A DNA stretch of 64,000 bases from Halobacillus salinus (GTDB lineage: Bacteria; Bacillota; Bacilli; Bacillales; Halobacillaceae), in assembly GCF_004684905.1 (NCBI RefSeq), contig NZ_SRJC01000001.1:434001-498000 (forward strand). The letters run 5' to 3'. The translations under genes and the position numbers were made by a program. A model generated the notes under the pieces. It was not told the origin of the DNA. It ran no database searches and worked only from the letters and a program-made list of their open reading frames with translations. Below are positions 7,252 to 14,408 of the stretch, in pieces. Positions within the stretch are counted from its first letter, which is position 1. Every line of letters begins with the position of its first letter.

Positions 7252-8247
7252 CTACCTATCAAATTTAACAATCGTTCTTCCGCGTGTCTCCCCGGCAAGA
7301 ATTTGTTCCAGACGATGGGGAACGTCTTCTAAGGATATGACGACTTTCATATCGTCGAAAAACTCTTTTGTCTTCAAATCATTTGCTAGTCGGTGCCATA
7401 CTTTCTTGCGTGTTTCCATCGGTAAGTTCACGGAATCTATTCCGATCAGGCTGATTCCTCTAAGAATGAAAGGATAAACTTGTGTCGGAATATTAGTTCC
7501 TCCAGTCAAACCACTCACTGCAGCCCCGCCGTTGTATTCCAGTTGACTTAAAACCGAGGCGAGCTGTTCTCCGCCTACAGGGTCTACTGCAGCGGCCCAA
7601 CGTTCAGAACGGAGAGGTTTGAGTTGTTCTCCTGAGACTTCTTCTCTCGAAATGACCTTTTCTGCGCCAAGACGCTTCAGGTATTCGGTGTGTTCTTTAC
7701 TGCCTGTGCTAGCTTCTACGTTGTATCCACGTTTCGCAAGCATGGCAACTGCCATACTTCCGACACCTCCTGAAGCCCCTGTTACTAGGACGGGACCTTG
7801 ATCTGCAGTGAGACCGTTTTGCTCCAAGCGATGAATAGATAATCCTGCAGTGAAGCCAGCTGTTCCGTATATCATGGACTCTTCCAATGTCAGGCCATCG
7901 GGCAACGGTACCACCCAATCTGCTGGAATACTCGCATATTGACTGAACCCACCATAGTGATTGACGCCGATTTCGTAACTGGTGGCAATGACACGATCGC
8001 CTTTTTGAAACCTTTTGTCCTGGGACTTAACGACGACGCCTGCAAGATCGATACCCGGTATGATCGGGTATTCCCTTACCATATTGTTATCGGGCTGACC
8101 AATAATGCCGTCTTTATAATTGACGCTTGAATAATGCACTTCTATTAAGACATCGCTTTTGGGAAGGTCTTTCAAAGATAGCTCTTCAATCTGACCTTCC
8201 ACACCATCTTCATTCTTATGGATTCGATAAGCTTGAAAGGTTGTCAT
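7252..8247 (-). CDS. AcuI/YhdH-type NADPH oxidoreductase (acrylyl-CoA reductase family)
   Basis: A 331-residue zinc-free medium-chain dehydrogenase/reductase. The N-terminal GroES-like half contains VNYKDG and PGIDLAGVV; the nucleotide fold begins with VLVTGASGGVGSMAVAML, of which GASGGVGS is the dinucleotide loop. The family includes E. coli AcuI/YhdH, which reduces acrylyl-CoA to propionyl-CoA with NADPH, and B. subtilis YhfP. In salt-adapted bacteria acrylyl-CoA reductases detoxify products of DMSP breakdown; that link is an inference, as no DMSP lyase is seen here. The ATG follows GAGGTG 12 bases after the stop of a small upstream gene, so the two form an operon. Confidence 0.85.
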   Translation of the reverse strand: MTTFQAYRIHKNEDGVEGQIEELSLKDLPKSDVLIEVHYSSVNYKDGIIGQPDNNMVREYPIIPGIDLAGVVVKSQDKRFQKGDRVIATSYEIGVNHYGGFSQYASIPADWVVPLPDGLTLEESMIYGTAGFTAGLSIHRLEQNGLTADQGPVLVTGASGGVGSMAVAMLAKRGYNVEASTGSKEHTEYLKRLGAEKVISREEVSGEQLKPLRSERWAAAVDPVGGEQLASVLSQLEYNGGAAVSGLTGGTNIPTQVYPFILRGISLIGIDSVNLPMETRKKVWHRLANDLKTKEFFDDMKVVISLEDVPHRLEQILAGETRGRTIVKFDR

Positions 8248-8259
8248 CTTAACACCTCG

Positions 8260-8442
8260 TTATGGACGTAGATCTTCGTCGTATTTCTGTTCGGTCATGG
8301 AGTCGTTCTTGGAGTGGGTGCCTTCTTTTTCTTCTTTCTTTTCTTTCCTCATCTCTTCATCAGGAATGCGGTCCGTCAACGAATCTTCCTCGCGCTTCTT
8401 CTCAAAATCTTCATCGTGTCTTCTTTTGGACTCTCCGCTCAC
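8260..8442 (-). CDS. Small charged protein, unknown
   Basis: A 60-residue protein made almost wholly of Lys, Glu, Asp and Arg (SGESKRRHDEDFEKKREED, then RKEKKEEKEG), probably disordered. The frame is open from an ATG at 8496, but no ribosome-binding site is present there. GGAGGTG eight bases before the GTG at 8440-8442 makes that the likely start. It ends 12 bases before the oxidoreductase gene. Function unknown; similar low-complexity small proteins occur in many Bacillaceae. Confidence 0.5.
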   Translation of the reverse strand: MSGESKRRHDEDFEKKREEDSLTDRIPDEEMRKEKKEEKEGTHSKNDSMTEQKYDEDLRP

Positions 8443-8530
8443 ATCAGCACCTCCATTCGAATGACTTACAAGGTGGTTATTCCTTTTATTATCCATTTTT
8501 AAACTTGTGGAATGCTTTCCTTAAATAAAA

Positions 8531-8558
8531 AAATGTCCATATAAAGTGGAGGACATTT
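8531..8558 (-). terminator. Hairpin upstream of the small charged-protein gene
   Basis: AAATGTCC (8531-8538) pairs with GGACATTT (8551-8558) and is followed on the minus strand by a T run. It may be a second stop signal for the channel gene or a regulated terminator in front of the small gene and oxidoreductase operon. Confidence 0.6.
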
Positions 8559-8600
8559 AAGGTTTAAGATAGTGAAGCTATTTTATCTCGAAATAGAAAA

Positions 8601-8637
8601 GTCGCTGATCCTTTTCGTAAAAAAAGAGGTCAGCGAC
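8601..8637 (-). terminator. Terminator overlapping the end of the channel gene
   Basis: GTCGCTGA (8601-8608) pairs with TCAGCGAC (8630-8637), which includes the stop codon of the channel gene; a large A/T loop lies between, and TTTTCTATTTC follows on the minus strand. Confidence 0.65.
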
Positions 8638-9262
8638 CGAAGAGTTGTTTCATCTTTTTGGCGATGGGAGTGTGTAGAAAGTAGTCTACGGCTGTACTGA
8701 TTACCAAGCCGTGGAGGATAACGCCGAGGATAGTAAAGACGACTATGATTACTTGCCCTCCAGCTGTTTCAGGCTCAAAACCTGTTCGACCGAAGAAGGT
8801 GAGGGAGAGAAGAGCGCTCATCCAAGCGTCTGAGTAAGTAGGCAATCCTTCCTCAAGCATATGCAACGGAATAATTAATAGAAAGACGAGACCGAATGTT
8901 ATACCAGCAACGAGAAGCAAGTGCTGGCGTTTCAAGAACCTGATGAACGGCATCGTGTAATACTTCGTCATCGACTTCAGCCTTAGCAGGTGAAGGACAC
9001 GTGCGAATCTGGCAAATTGAAAGACAGCATCTAGAGGGATGGCAGCTATGACAATGAAGGGGTTCTTTTTAATGAATTCCCACTTGCTTTCGCTTTTCAT
9101 TAATCGATATATAAAGTCGATAAAGAAGATCGACCAAGTGCCCCAAACGATGTAGCTGTCATAACCCGTCTTTTTCCAAATTGTTGCAACAGACAGTCCG
9201 GCAAGCACAATCATGAAGATTTCATATGTTGTTTGAGTAGGTTTCTTTCTAAAGCGTTTCAC
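8630..9262 (-). CDS. Ion-channel-like membrane protein with altered selectivity filter
   Basis: A 210-residue membrane protein laid out like a six-helix voltage-type cation channel without regulatory domains. Helices fall near residues 15-30, 35-50, 65-85, then an Arg/Lys-bearing S4-like segment FARFARVLHLLRLKS, followed by helix 5 (LLLVAGITFGLVFLLIIPL), a pore-loop region and helix 6 (VIIVVFTILGVILHGLVIS). Where potassium channels have TVGYGD, this protein reads FFGRTGFEPE. So it may not be potassium selective. The frame opens at a GTG at 9271, but AGGAG fits the GTG at 9260-9262 better. Monocistronic, flanked by terminators. Confidence 0.7.
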   Translation of the reverse strand: MKRFRKKPTQTTYEIFMIVLAGLSVATIWKKTGYDSYIVWGTWSIFFIDFIYRLMKSESKWEFIKKNPFIVIAAIPLDAVFQFARFARVLHLLRLKSMTKYYTMPFIRFLKRQHLLLVAGITFGLVFLLIIPLHMLEEGLPTYSDAWMSALLSLTFFGRTGFEPETAGGQVIIVVFTILGVILHGLVISTAVDYFLHTPIAKKMKQLFGR

Positions 9263-9377
9263 ATTGTGCACTCCTATTCTCGTAAACTTGTTCTATTATA
9301 CCATTAGGGAGAAATGTGAATGAAAGGGGTCCGTTAACCAGTTAGTAGATTTGTGCTGTAATTATCACTGGTCTTGC

Positions 9378-10112
9378 TTAGCTATGTATCGATAAGAGAC
9401 GCTTCAAGTTGTTCCATTTTCGGGAAATGAGGATCTTCTTAGGCTTTATGAAACCGTCCCGGAATTGATACGTGCGTCCTTCTTCTTCATAAATACCTAA
9501 TACTTCCGATTTGACCTGTTGCTTCATGTATTTCCGGAATGGAAAGGAACGATATTTCTTCGGGTGGTACCAAGCGTATGAGTGTAGGAAAGGATATTCA
9601 TATAATGGGCCTTCATAGATCAGGGTCAAATCTTCGTGCATTCTATAGTCATCAGGGGTAACGAGAGCGCTGGATTTCTCAAATAACGTGACGCCGGCAC
9701 GACGGAGTGTCTCTGATACAAACTGCGAACAGAAGTAGCTGGCCGGTACATCTATCGGCTGGTTCACGGGTACCCCGAGCAAGCCGATGTAGTTGTAGAA
9801 ATACGTTTTATGATTGCGGATAAAAGCTTGAATGATTCTCTCAAGCTTTTGATAAGTGCGGCGAGATACCTTTAATTCGTAAACCGCACATGTACTGTAA
9901 GGGTACCAGCTGAATGTACCCTGAACAAAATCCTCTTCGACAAACCCACCCCAAAACGGATTAGTCGGCTTTCTGCGCCCGAAACTGTAAATCCGTTTCA
10001 TATCTTTGTCTAACGATATAGAGGAGTGATTGTACGGGGCTGAGGTGACCGCTTTAATGGCGCGGGTTGGCAACGAGCCAGTGTTGGATAGTAGGATATA
10101 AACGGATTTCAT
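9378..10112 (-). CDS. YiiX/YaeF-type permuted papain-like hydrolase
   Basis: A 244-residue protein with the pattern of permuted NlpC/P60-papain enzymes (C92 group, YiiX/YebB-like). An N-terminal VYILLSNTG strand and a His in APYNHSSISLD are followed, after an AVYELKV strand, by the Cys in SYFCSQFVSETLRRAG near residue 130. Order His before Cys is the mark of circular permutation. No signal peptide or membrane helix is seen, so it probably works in the cytosol. Related enzymes cleave amide or ester bonds in lipid or peptidoglycan substrates; the substrate here is open. TAGAGGTG precedes the start. Residues 170-244 are a Tyr/Lys-rich tail. Confidence 0.7.
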   Translation of the reverse strand: MKSVYILLSNTGSLPTRAIKAVTSAPYNHSSISLDKDMKRIYSFGRRKPTNPFWGGFVEEDFVQGTFSWYPYSTCAVYELKVSRRTYQKLERIIQAFIRNHKTYFYNYIGLLGVPVNQPIDVPASYFCSQFVSETLRRAGVTLFEKSSALVTPDDYRMHEDLTLIYEGPLYEYPFLHSYAWYHPKKYRSFPFRKYMKQQVKSEVLGIYEEEGRTYQFRDGFIKPKKILISRKWNNLKRLLSIHS

Positions 10113-10260
10113 ACTTACACCTCTATTAAACGTGAATTTTGTCGATAGACTATATTTTACATTTTATAGTACTCGTGTTTGCATCACAACAATTTCTATC
10201 AATCTTCTCATATGGTATTCTAGTAAGTAAGATGACTACTTCAGAGAAAGGATTGTGCAA

Positions 10261-10851
10261 GTGAGGATTCTCTCCAATATTGTTGCATTTGCCTTGTTTT
10301 TCATTTTTGTTGCAATGCTTGTATTGTTTATGTTTCCGAAAGCCGATCCAAACCCATCGTTTCTACTTCAATCCAATTCACAAAGCGGAAAAGAAGAACC
10401 ATTACCGACTATGCTACATCCGCTTGTAGAAAAGTATAGAGATGACCTTGTTACGCGTGCAGAGAAGAAAGGAATCGATGTCGTGATTACAGAAGGACAT
10501 CGGACAGAAGAACGGCAGAATGAGCTTTATGAGCGTGGCCGCTCGACCGATGGCAGGGTTGTTACAAACGCAAAGGCGGGAGAGTCTTACCATAATTACG
10601 GGTTGGCGATCGATTTTGCCTTGCGTACATCTAAAGGAGACGTCGTCTGGGACACAGAGCGAGACGGTAATGGCAATGGTAAATCCGATTGGATGGAAGT
10701 TGTAGCGATCGCAAAGGACATGGGGTTTGAATGGGGTGGAGATTGGGTCAGTTTCAAAGATTACCCCCACCTTCAAATGGATTTCGGCTTGACTATACGT
10801 GATTTGAAACGTGGCGAACGACCGGAAATAGATGAATATGCTGAAGAATAA
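10261..10851 (+). CDS. M15 family D-Ala-D-Ala/L-Ala-D-Glu peptidase, CwlK/VanY-like
   Basis: Membrane-anchored cell-wall peptidase of 196 residues. Residues 5-25 form a hydrophobic anchor (VAFALFFIFVAMLVLFMF), then a linker and an M15 catalytic domain from about 60. Zinc ligands and catalytic residues are in SYHNYGLAIDFAL (His and Asp) and YPHLQMDF (His); EGHRTEERQNELYERG is the conserved substrate-binding start. B. subtilis CwlK of this type cuts L-Ala-D-Glu bonds. The frame is open from a GTG at 10255, but AAAGGA is spaced correctly for the GTG at 10261. The following hairpin overlaps its stop. Confidence 0.85.
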   Translation: MRILSNIVAFALFFIFVAMLVLFMFPKADPNPSFLLQSNSQSGKEEPLPTMLHPLVEKYRDDLVTRAEKKGIDVVITEGHRTEERQNELYERGRSTDGRVVTNAKAGESYHNYGLAIDFALRTSKGDVVWDTERDGNGNGKSDWMEVVAIAKDMGFEWGGDWVSFKDYPHLQMDFGLTIRDLKRGERPEIDEYAEE

Positions 10852-10880
10852 ACCGTACTCGATGGAGTGCGGTTTATTCA
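10847..10880 (+). terminator. Terminator of the M15 peptidase gene
   Basis: AATAAACCG-ACTC (10847-10860) pairs with GAGT-CGGTTTATT (10865-10878) around GATG; a weak T-run follows at 10883-10887. Confidence 0.75.
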
Positions 10881-10931
10881 GGTTTTTGAATAAGTGTAGA
10901 GTTTGGTTTTGTTACAAATATAGTGTGTGTC

Positions 10932-11052
10932 GTGGTCTGGAAAACAACTCGCTTTCCGTGGGCGTGTGTCGAGCTTCCTCGCTCGCTTCGCTCTCTGTGG
11001 GATCTCGACTATCCCGTTCATCCCACAGGAGTCTCGATGTTTTCCAGACCAC
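10932..11052. repeat. Palindromic dispersed-type repeat, 121 bp
   Basis: Perfect 15-base terminal inverted repeat, GTGGTCTGGAAAACA (10932-10946) and TGTTTTCCAGACCAC (11038-11052). Between them is CTCGCTTTCCGTGGGC, a TTCCTCGCTCGCTTCGCTC core, TGTGGGATCTCGACTATCCC and CATCCCACAGGAGTCTCGA. This layout matches the GC-richer palindromic elements that I know as scattered intergenic repeats of many Bacillus-related genomes. Open frames over it are side products of the repeat. Only one copy is in this window, so the repeat nature rests on resemblance. Confidence 0.7.
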
Positions 11053-11201
11053 TTTTCCAAAGTCTCTGCGAACAAAACCTTTCATTCGTTGCTAATATCT
11101 CAAATGCGAACCATATTACCTCCTATTCATGGTATTAGAGTAGGAGTGGTTCAAGTTAAAATCACCACCACATTACGTGGCGACATCGAATGACTAAGGT
11201 A

Positions 11202-11328
11202 CCCTGTTGAGCCGGAAAACGGACAGTATCTCCAACGCCGTTTTTCTACATATGGGATAACCGATAATACTTTCTCAACAGGTTGAATAAACCGCACTCT
11301 CAAAGTGCGAAATTCTTGTTTAACAACC
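11202..11328. repeat. Cluster of nested inverted repeats
   Basis: CCTGTTGAG (11203-11211) pairs with CTCAACAGG (11274-11282). Inside it AAAACGG (11216-11222) pairs with CCGTTTT (11238-11244), the latter followed by T. Next, GGTTG (11281-11285) pairs with CAACC (11324-11328) around GCACT/AGTGC (11294-11308). No ORF crosses it convincingly. With the palindrome at 10932-11052 it fills the 517-base gene-free interval 10852-11368. Confidence 0.5.
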
Positions 11329-11332
11329 TAAA

Positions 11333-11360
11333 AAAAGGAGAAGCATATGCTTCTCCTTTT
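11333..11360 (-). terminator. Terminator of panE
   Basis: A perfect 28-base palindrome centred on CATATG, with A4 and T4 at its ends, directly after the panE stop on the minus strand. On that strand TTTTTTTAGG follows. Confidence 0.9.
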
Positions 11361-11368
11361 AGAATCAA

Positions 11369-12289
11369 TTAATTTTCGTAGGCTTCGTATGGTTTGATCA
11401 TGCCGTAGATTGCTTCTGTATATGGCATGGAGAGGTTCACTTCGCTTCCAAGCCGTAGCGCACCACCGTGAAGGTGTTCCACTTCGAGGGGGAGTCCTTT
11501 CCTGCGGTCTTGGTGCATCGACGATGTCATGTCGTGATCGAATCCTCGCAAACGCTCGAAACCTTGCTGGACGTGATCATCTGTCAGATCTATCTTATGG
11601 GCAGCAGCAAGGGATTTCATCTCCTCAAGAACACGCTCGGCAATTCGGAAAGTTTGCGGGTAGCTCTTTACAACACCGATCGGCTGATTAACAGCTGTTG
11701 TAATACCGGAGAATGCTGTGATGAACATATACTTTTTCCACATGTCTTGTAGAATGTTCGGGCTTAATGTTCCGTTTACATTCGCTTGGTTGCAAGCGAG
11801 GGCTAATTCTTCGCAGATCCCTTGCTGAGATGGATGAAGGGGACCGAAGACAAGGTCATGAAATTCACTAGTGTGCACAACGTGTCCTTCACGATCCAGT
11901 GTTGCGATAATGTAAGATAACCCTCCGAGTACTGCTTCTTCTCCTAGTTCTTTTTGGAGAATGGGAATGTGCTCCATGCCGTTCAAGACTGGGAATACCT
12001 TAGCCCCTTTTTGGACAAGGGCTTTCAGCCAATCTAGTGTCCCGTGGAGGTGGTACCCCTTGACTGCAAGAAACACTAGGTCGGGAGCCTCAATCTGCTC
12101 CGGGCTTGTCGCAATGGAGGGCTGCTCGATCGTATAGTCACCATTTGTACTATGTAGCTTGAGGCCGTTTTTTTCCAATTGCTCTGCACGGCCGTCTCGT
12201 ACCAAGTTGACTACGTCATGTCCCGCCTGTTGCCAACGTGCTCCGAAATATGCTCCGAGTGCTCCTGCACCTAAGACTACAATTTTCAT
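11369..12289 (-). CDS. panE: 2-dehydropantoate 2-reductase (ketopantoate reductase)
   Basis: A 306-residue NADPH enzyme that reduces ketopantoate to pantoate in pantothenate and coenzyme A synthesis. The N-terminal Rossmann motif GAGALGAYFG begins at residue 7. LVFLAVKGYH, VFPVLNGMEH and the central catalytic Lys region DMWKKYMFITAFSGITTA are as in PanE/ApbA; the C-terminal helical half has SMHQDRRKGLPLEVEHLHG. AAGGAGGC precedes the ATG. It is second in a two-gene operon, 13 bases after a small ABM-like gene. Distant paralogues exist in many genomes, so the exact 2-oxoacid substrate is not certain. Confidence 0.88.
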   Translation of the reverse strand: MKIVVLGAGALGAYFGARWQQAGHDVVNLVRDGRAEQLEKNGLKLHSTNGDYTIEQPSIATSPEQIEAPDLVFLAVKGYHLHGTLDWLKALVQKGAKVFPVLNGMEHIPILQKELGEEAVLGGLSYIIATLDREGHVVHTSEFHDLVFGPLHPSQQGICEELALACNQANVNGTLSPNILQDMWKKYMFITAFSGITTAVNQPIGVVKSYPQTFRIAERVLEEMKSLAAAHKIDLTDDHVQQGFERLRGFDHDMTSSMHQDRRKGLPLEVEHLHGGALRLGSEVNLSMPYTEAIYGMIKPYEAYEN

Positions 12290-12302
12290 TGATGATGCCT
12301 CC

Positions 12303-12689
12303 TTAATTGATTTGTCCGGTCGATTTGGATTTTCTTGGACCTTCTGTATTGAAAGTCGAGGTGACGACTTTATTCATTTCGACAATATCTTTAATATGAT
12401 CGTTCAGATAGTGGATAATATCGTTGAAACCGATAGAAGCCATTACCTCATGATAATGTTCTTCACTCTTGAATATCGTCTGTCCCATAAGAAGTTCTTC
12501 ATTGTCGTCCAGTTCAATGAGATTTAACATTCCCATCGACCCTTGGCGGCCAGTTGTTTCGTGTGAGAAAAACATATGGTGGTGGAGTGTCCCGTGAGAC
12601 TCTAGGATCTCACCGGACTGTCTCGCCATTTTCAAGAATGAATCCAGTTTGTTATCTTTGACTCGAAAGAAACAAACGACAGTAAACAT
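12303..12689 (-). CDS. Small dimeric alpha-beta barrel-like protein, unknown
   Basis: A 128-residue soluble protein. The start FTVVCFFRVKDNKLDSFLKMARQS, with a strand then a long helix, and the later SEEHYHEVMASIGFN resemble ferredoxin-like ABM or stress-response dimer folds such as antibiotic-biosynthesis monooxygenases, but the family is not certain. A His cluster LHHHMFF is present. GGGGGAAGG precedes the ATG. It ends 13 bases before panE and is probably transcribed with it. Confidence 0.6.
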   Translation of the reverse strand: MFTVVCFFRVKDNKLDSFLKMARQSGEILESHGTLHHHMFFSHETTGRQGSMGMLNLIELDDNEELLMGQTIFKSEEHYHEVMASIGFNDIIHYLNDHIKDIVEMNKVVTSTFNTEGPRKSKSTGQIN

Positions 12690-12715
12690 AATTCCTTCCC
12701 CCTGTGTTGAATAAT

Positions 12716-13021
12716 TTACACCGCTTTATCAGCGCGGGTGGATCTTCCGCCGTCTATGAGAAGTACAATCGCGGTTACCGTGTGTAGTGCCCATCCGATG
12801 ACAGGGATGACTGCTAATACACTGGTAATCAATCCGAGGATACTGCCCCCGAACGTTCGGTTATCCCGAATAGACAATACCAAGGTGACAGCATGAATGA
12901 TAAACATGAATAAGAGTGGTCCCCAACCACTGGTGAGCACGAACAAGCCGCCCGCGAAAGGGATGGCTAGTAAAGCTTCACATATTCCTGTGATCCACTT
13001 CAAAATCGTTGAAAACTTCAT
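12716..13021 (-). CDS. Small membrane protein, unknown
   Basis: A 101-residue protein with three hydrophobic helices (about residues 8-30, 33-47 and 58-90) and a basic C-terminus GGRSTRADKAV. AAGGAG is spaced well before the ATG. The sequence is Gly and aliphatic rich, without charged residues inside helices, like the small membrane proteins of unknown role common in Bacillaceae. It lies 26 bases upstream of the ABM-like gene and may head the same transcript. Confidence 0.65.
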   Translation of the reverse strand: MKFSTILKWITGICEALLAIPFAGGLFVLTSGWGPLLFMFIIHAVTLVLSIRDNRTFGGSILGLITSVLAVIPVIGWALHTVTAIVLLIDGGRSTRADKAV

Positions 13022-13164
13022 ATTAGATACTCCTTGTTATTCCTTGAGTTCGCTGCAACGGTCTTCCACACGTTTCGGATCCAGCGTCTTCTTACATTTT
13101 AACAAAATGCTACCTAGTAAGGGGTATTCCCTACTTAATAGATTTCATTCGACATAATCGGCTT

Positions 13165-13206
13165 AATTCCTTTTGGGAATTCCTTGCTTGTTTCGGACAT
13201 TTGTCC
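13165..13206. promoter_or_regulatory. Two inverted repeats upstream of the YdcZ-CRP-YdcZ operon
   Basis: AATTCC/GGAATT (13165-13181) and GGACA-TT-TGTCC (13195-13206) lie 60-100 bases before the first gene. The next regulator gene encodes a CRP/FNR protein, so one may be its operator. Neither matches the classical TGTGA-N6-TCACA site. Confidence 0.35.
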
Positions 13207-13266
13207 TTTTCTCCTATATAGATATGAGGTTTAATGAGGAGAGAAATTTCAAAGGAGAACTTATCA

Positions 13267-13692
13267 ATGAAAGGTGTACTTTTTTCAATCCTTGCAGGGC
13301 TATGCATAACGCTGCAGGGGATATTCAACTCGAAAATGGGAGCTGAGTTGAGTGGGTGGCATACTACTGTTGTTGTTCATGCCGTCGCTTTCACTCTATC
13401 TGCCCTTGTCTATTGGAAGAAGAGAGACGGGGATATACTCGGAATCAAGCGCGTCCCGCCATTCTATTTTGTAGGAGGAGCTTTCGGCGTTCCTGTCGTT
13501 TTCTCAGAACTGACTGCCATACAGCAACTCGGACCAGCTCCAGCCATCTCCATATTATTAGTAGCACAGTTAGGCGCTGCTTTTCTAGTAGAATGGAGGG
13601 GATGGTTCGGTGAGAGAAAGAACAGGATCGAACCCCATCAAATCTTTGGCCTTGTCATGATTGTAGCGGGGGTCATTATTTTTAAATGGTAA
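13267..13692 (+). CDS. YdcZ-like DMT membrane protein (DUF606), first copy
   Basis: A 141-residue protein with four or five hydrophobic helices, a half-size member of the drug/metabolite transporter clan. It begins KGVLFSILAGLCITLQGIFNSKMG, where the GIFN motif is typical of YdcZ, and ends MIVAGVIIFKW. The frame is open from 13234, but AAAGGAG fits the ATG at 13267. The third gene of the operon encodes a relative, and a CRP-type regulator lies between, so the two half transporters probably pair as a heterodimer. Substrate unknown. Confidence 0.8.
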   Translation: MKGVLFSILAGLCITLQGIFNSKMGAELSGWHTTVVVHAVAFTLSALVYWKKRDGDILGIKRVPPFYFVGGAFGVPVVFSELTAIQQLGPAPAISILLVAQLGAAFLVEWRGWFGERKNRIEPHQIFGLVMIVAGVIIFKW

Positions 13693-13705
13693 GGAAGGAA
13701 AACAA

Positions 13706-14395
13706 ATGAAAGAAATACAGAACAGTCCAGTAGGGATTGAATCTTATGGTCTAAGTGACGTGTTCACTACGGACACTTTGAATCGAATGAAATATTATGA
13801 AATCGAGAAGGACGATATACTTTGTGTCAAAGGCGATGAACTCGATCACATGTATTTCCTGCTGAGCGGTAAAATCAAGATCCATACTGTTTCCCAAGAA
13901 GGAAAGGGTTTGATTATGAGGTTCAAAACACCGATGGCGATCATCGGAGATGTCGAGTACATCCAAAACACAGAAGTTTTCCATACAGTAGAGGCTGTTA
14001 CGGACGGATACATGGTTGGCGTTTCTTTTGATGACTTGTATAAGCTAGAGCATGAAAATACGAAGTTCCTTCATTTTCTTCTAGATGTGATCAGCCATAA
14101 GTTCTATACAGAATCCCATGCTTCCACTTTGAACATGTTGTATCCCGTGGACGTCCGTTTAGCGAGTTATCTCTTGTCCATTTCAGATGACGGTAAAGGG
14201 TCGATGTTCCATGAAGAAATGAGAACATCCAATTTACAGGAATTCGCCGATGTGATGGGAACGAGTTACCGGCACTTGAATCGCATCCTTCAAAGCTTCC
14301 ATCGACAAGGGATCATCGAGCGGAAGAGGGGCTCGATCAAGATCATCGATTTACAATTATTGCGTGAAAAAGCGAAAGGAAATATTTACGAATGA
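13706..14395 (+). CDS. Crp/Fnr-family transcriptional regulator (YeiL-like)
   Basis: A 229-residue regulator. Residues 25-125 form a cyclic-nucleotide-binding-like beta roll (YYEIEKDDILCVKGDELDHMYFLL, cited in parts, then FKTPMAIIGDVEYI); the C-terminal third contains a helix-turn-helix with LQEFADVMGTSYRHLNRILQ followed by RQGIIERKRGSIKI. The phosphate-binding Arg of true cAMP receptors is not obvious, so the effector is probably another ligand or redox signal. Only one Cys occurs in the sensor part, so an Fe-S cluster is unlikely. It is flanked on both sides by YdcZ-type transporter genes with short gaps, so it probably controls them. Confidence 0.85.
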   Translation: MKEIQNSPVGIESYGLSDVFTTDTLNRMKYYEIEKDDILCVKGDELDHMYFLLSGKIKIHTVSQEGKGLIMRFKTPMAIIGDVEYIQNTEVFHTVEAVTDGYMVGVSFDDLYKLEHENTKFLHFLLDVISHKFYTESHASTLNMLYPVDVRLASYLLSISDDGKGSMFHEEMRTSNLQEFADVMGTSYRHLNRILQSFHRQGIIERKRGSIKIIDLQLLREKAKGNIYE

Positions 14396-14408
14396 GGGGG
14401 CAAGTTAT

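Noticed and set aside
10832-11193. Several overlapping ORFs of 65-88 codons at 10.8-11.2 kb
   Set aside because: They lie on a palindromic repeat, which gives open frames on both strands; no ribosome sites and biased Ser/Leu/Arg composition.
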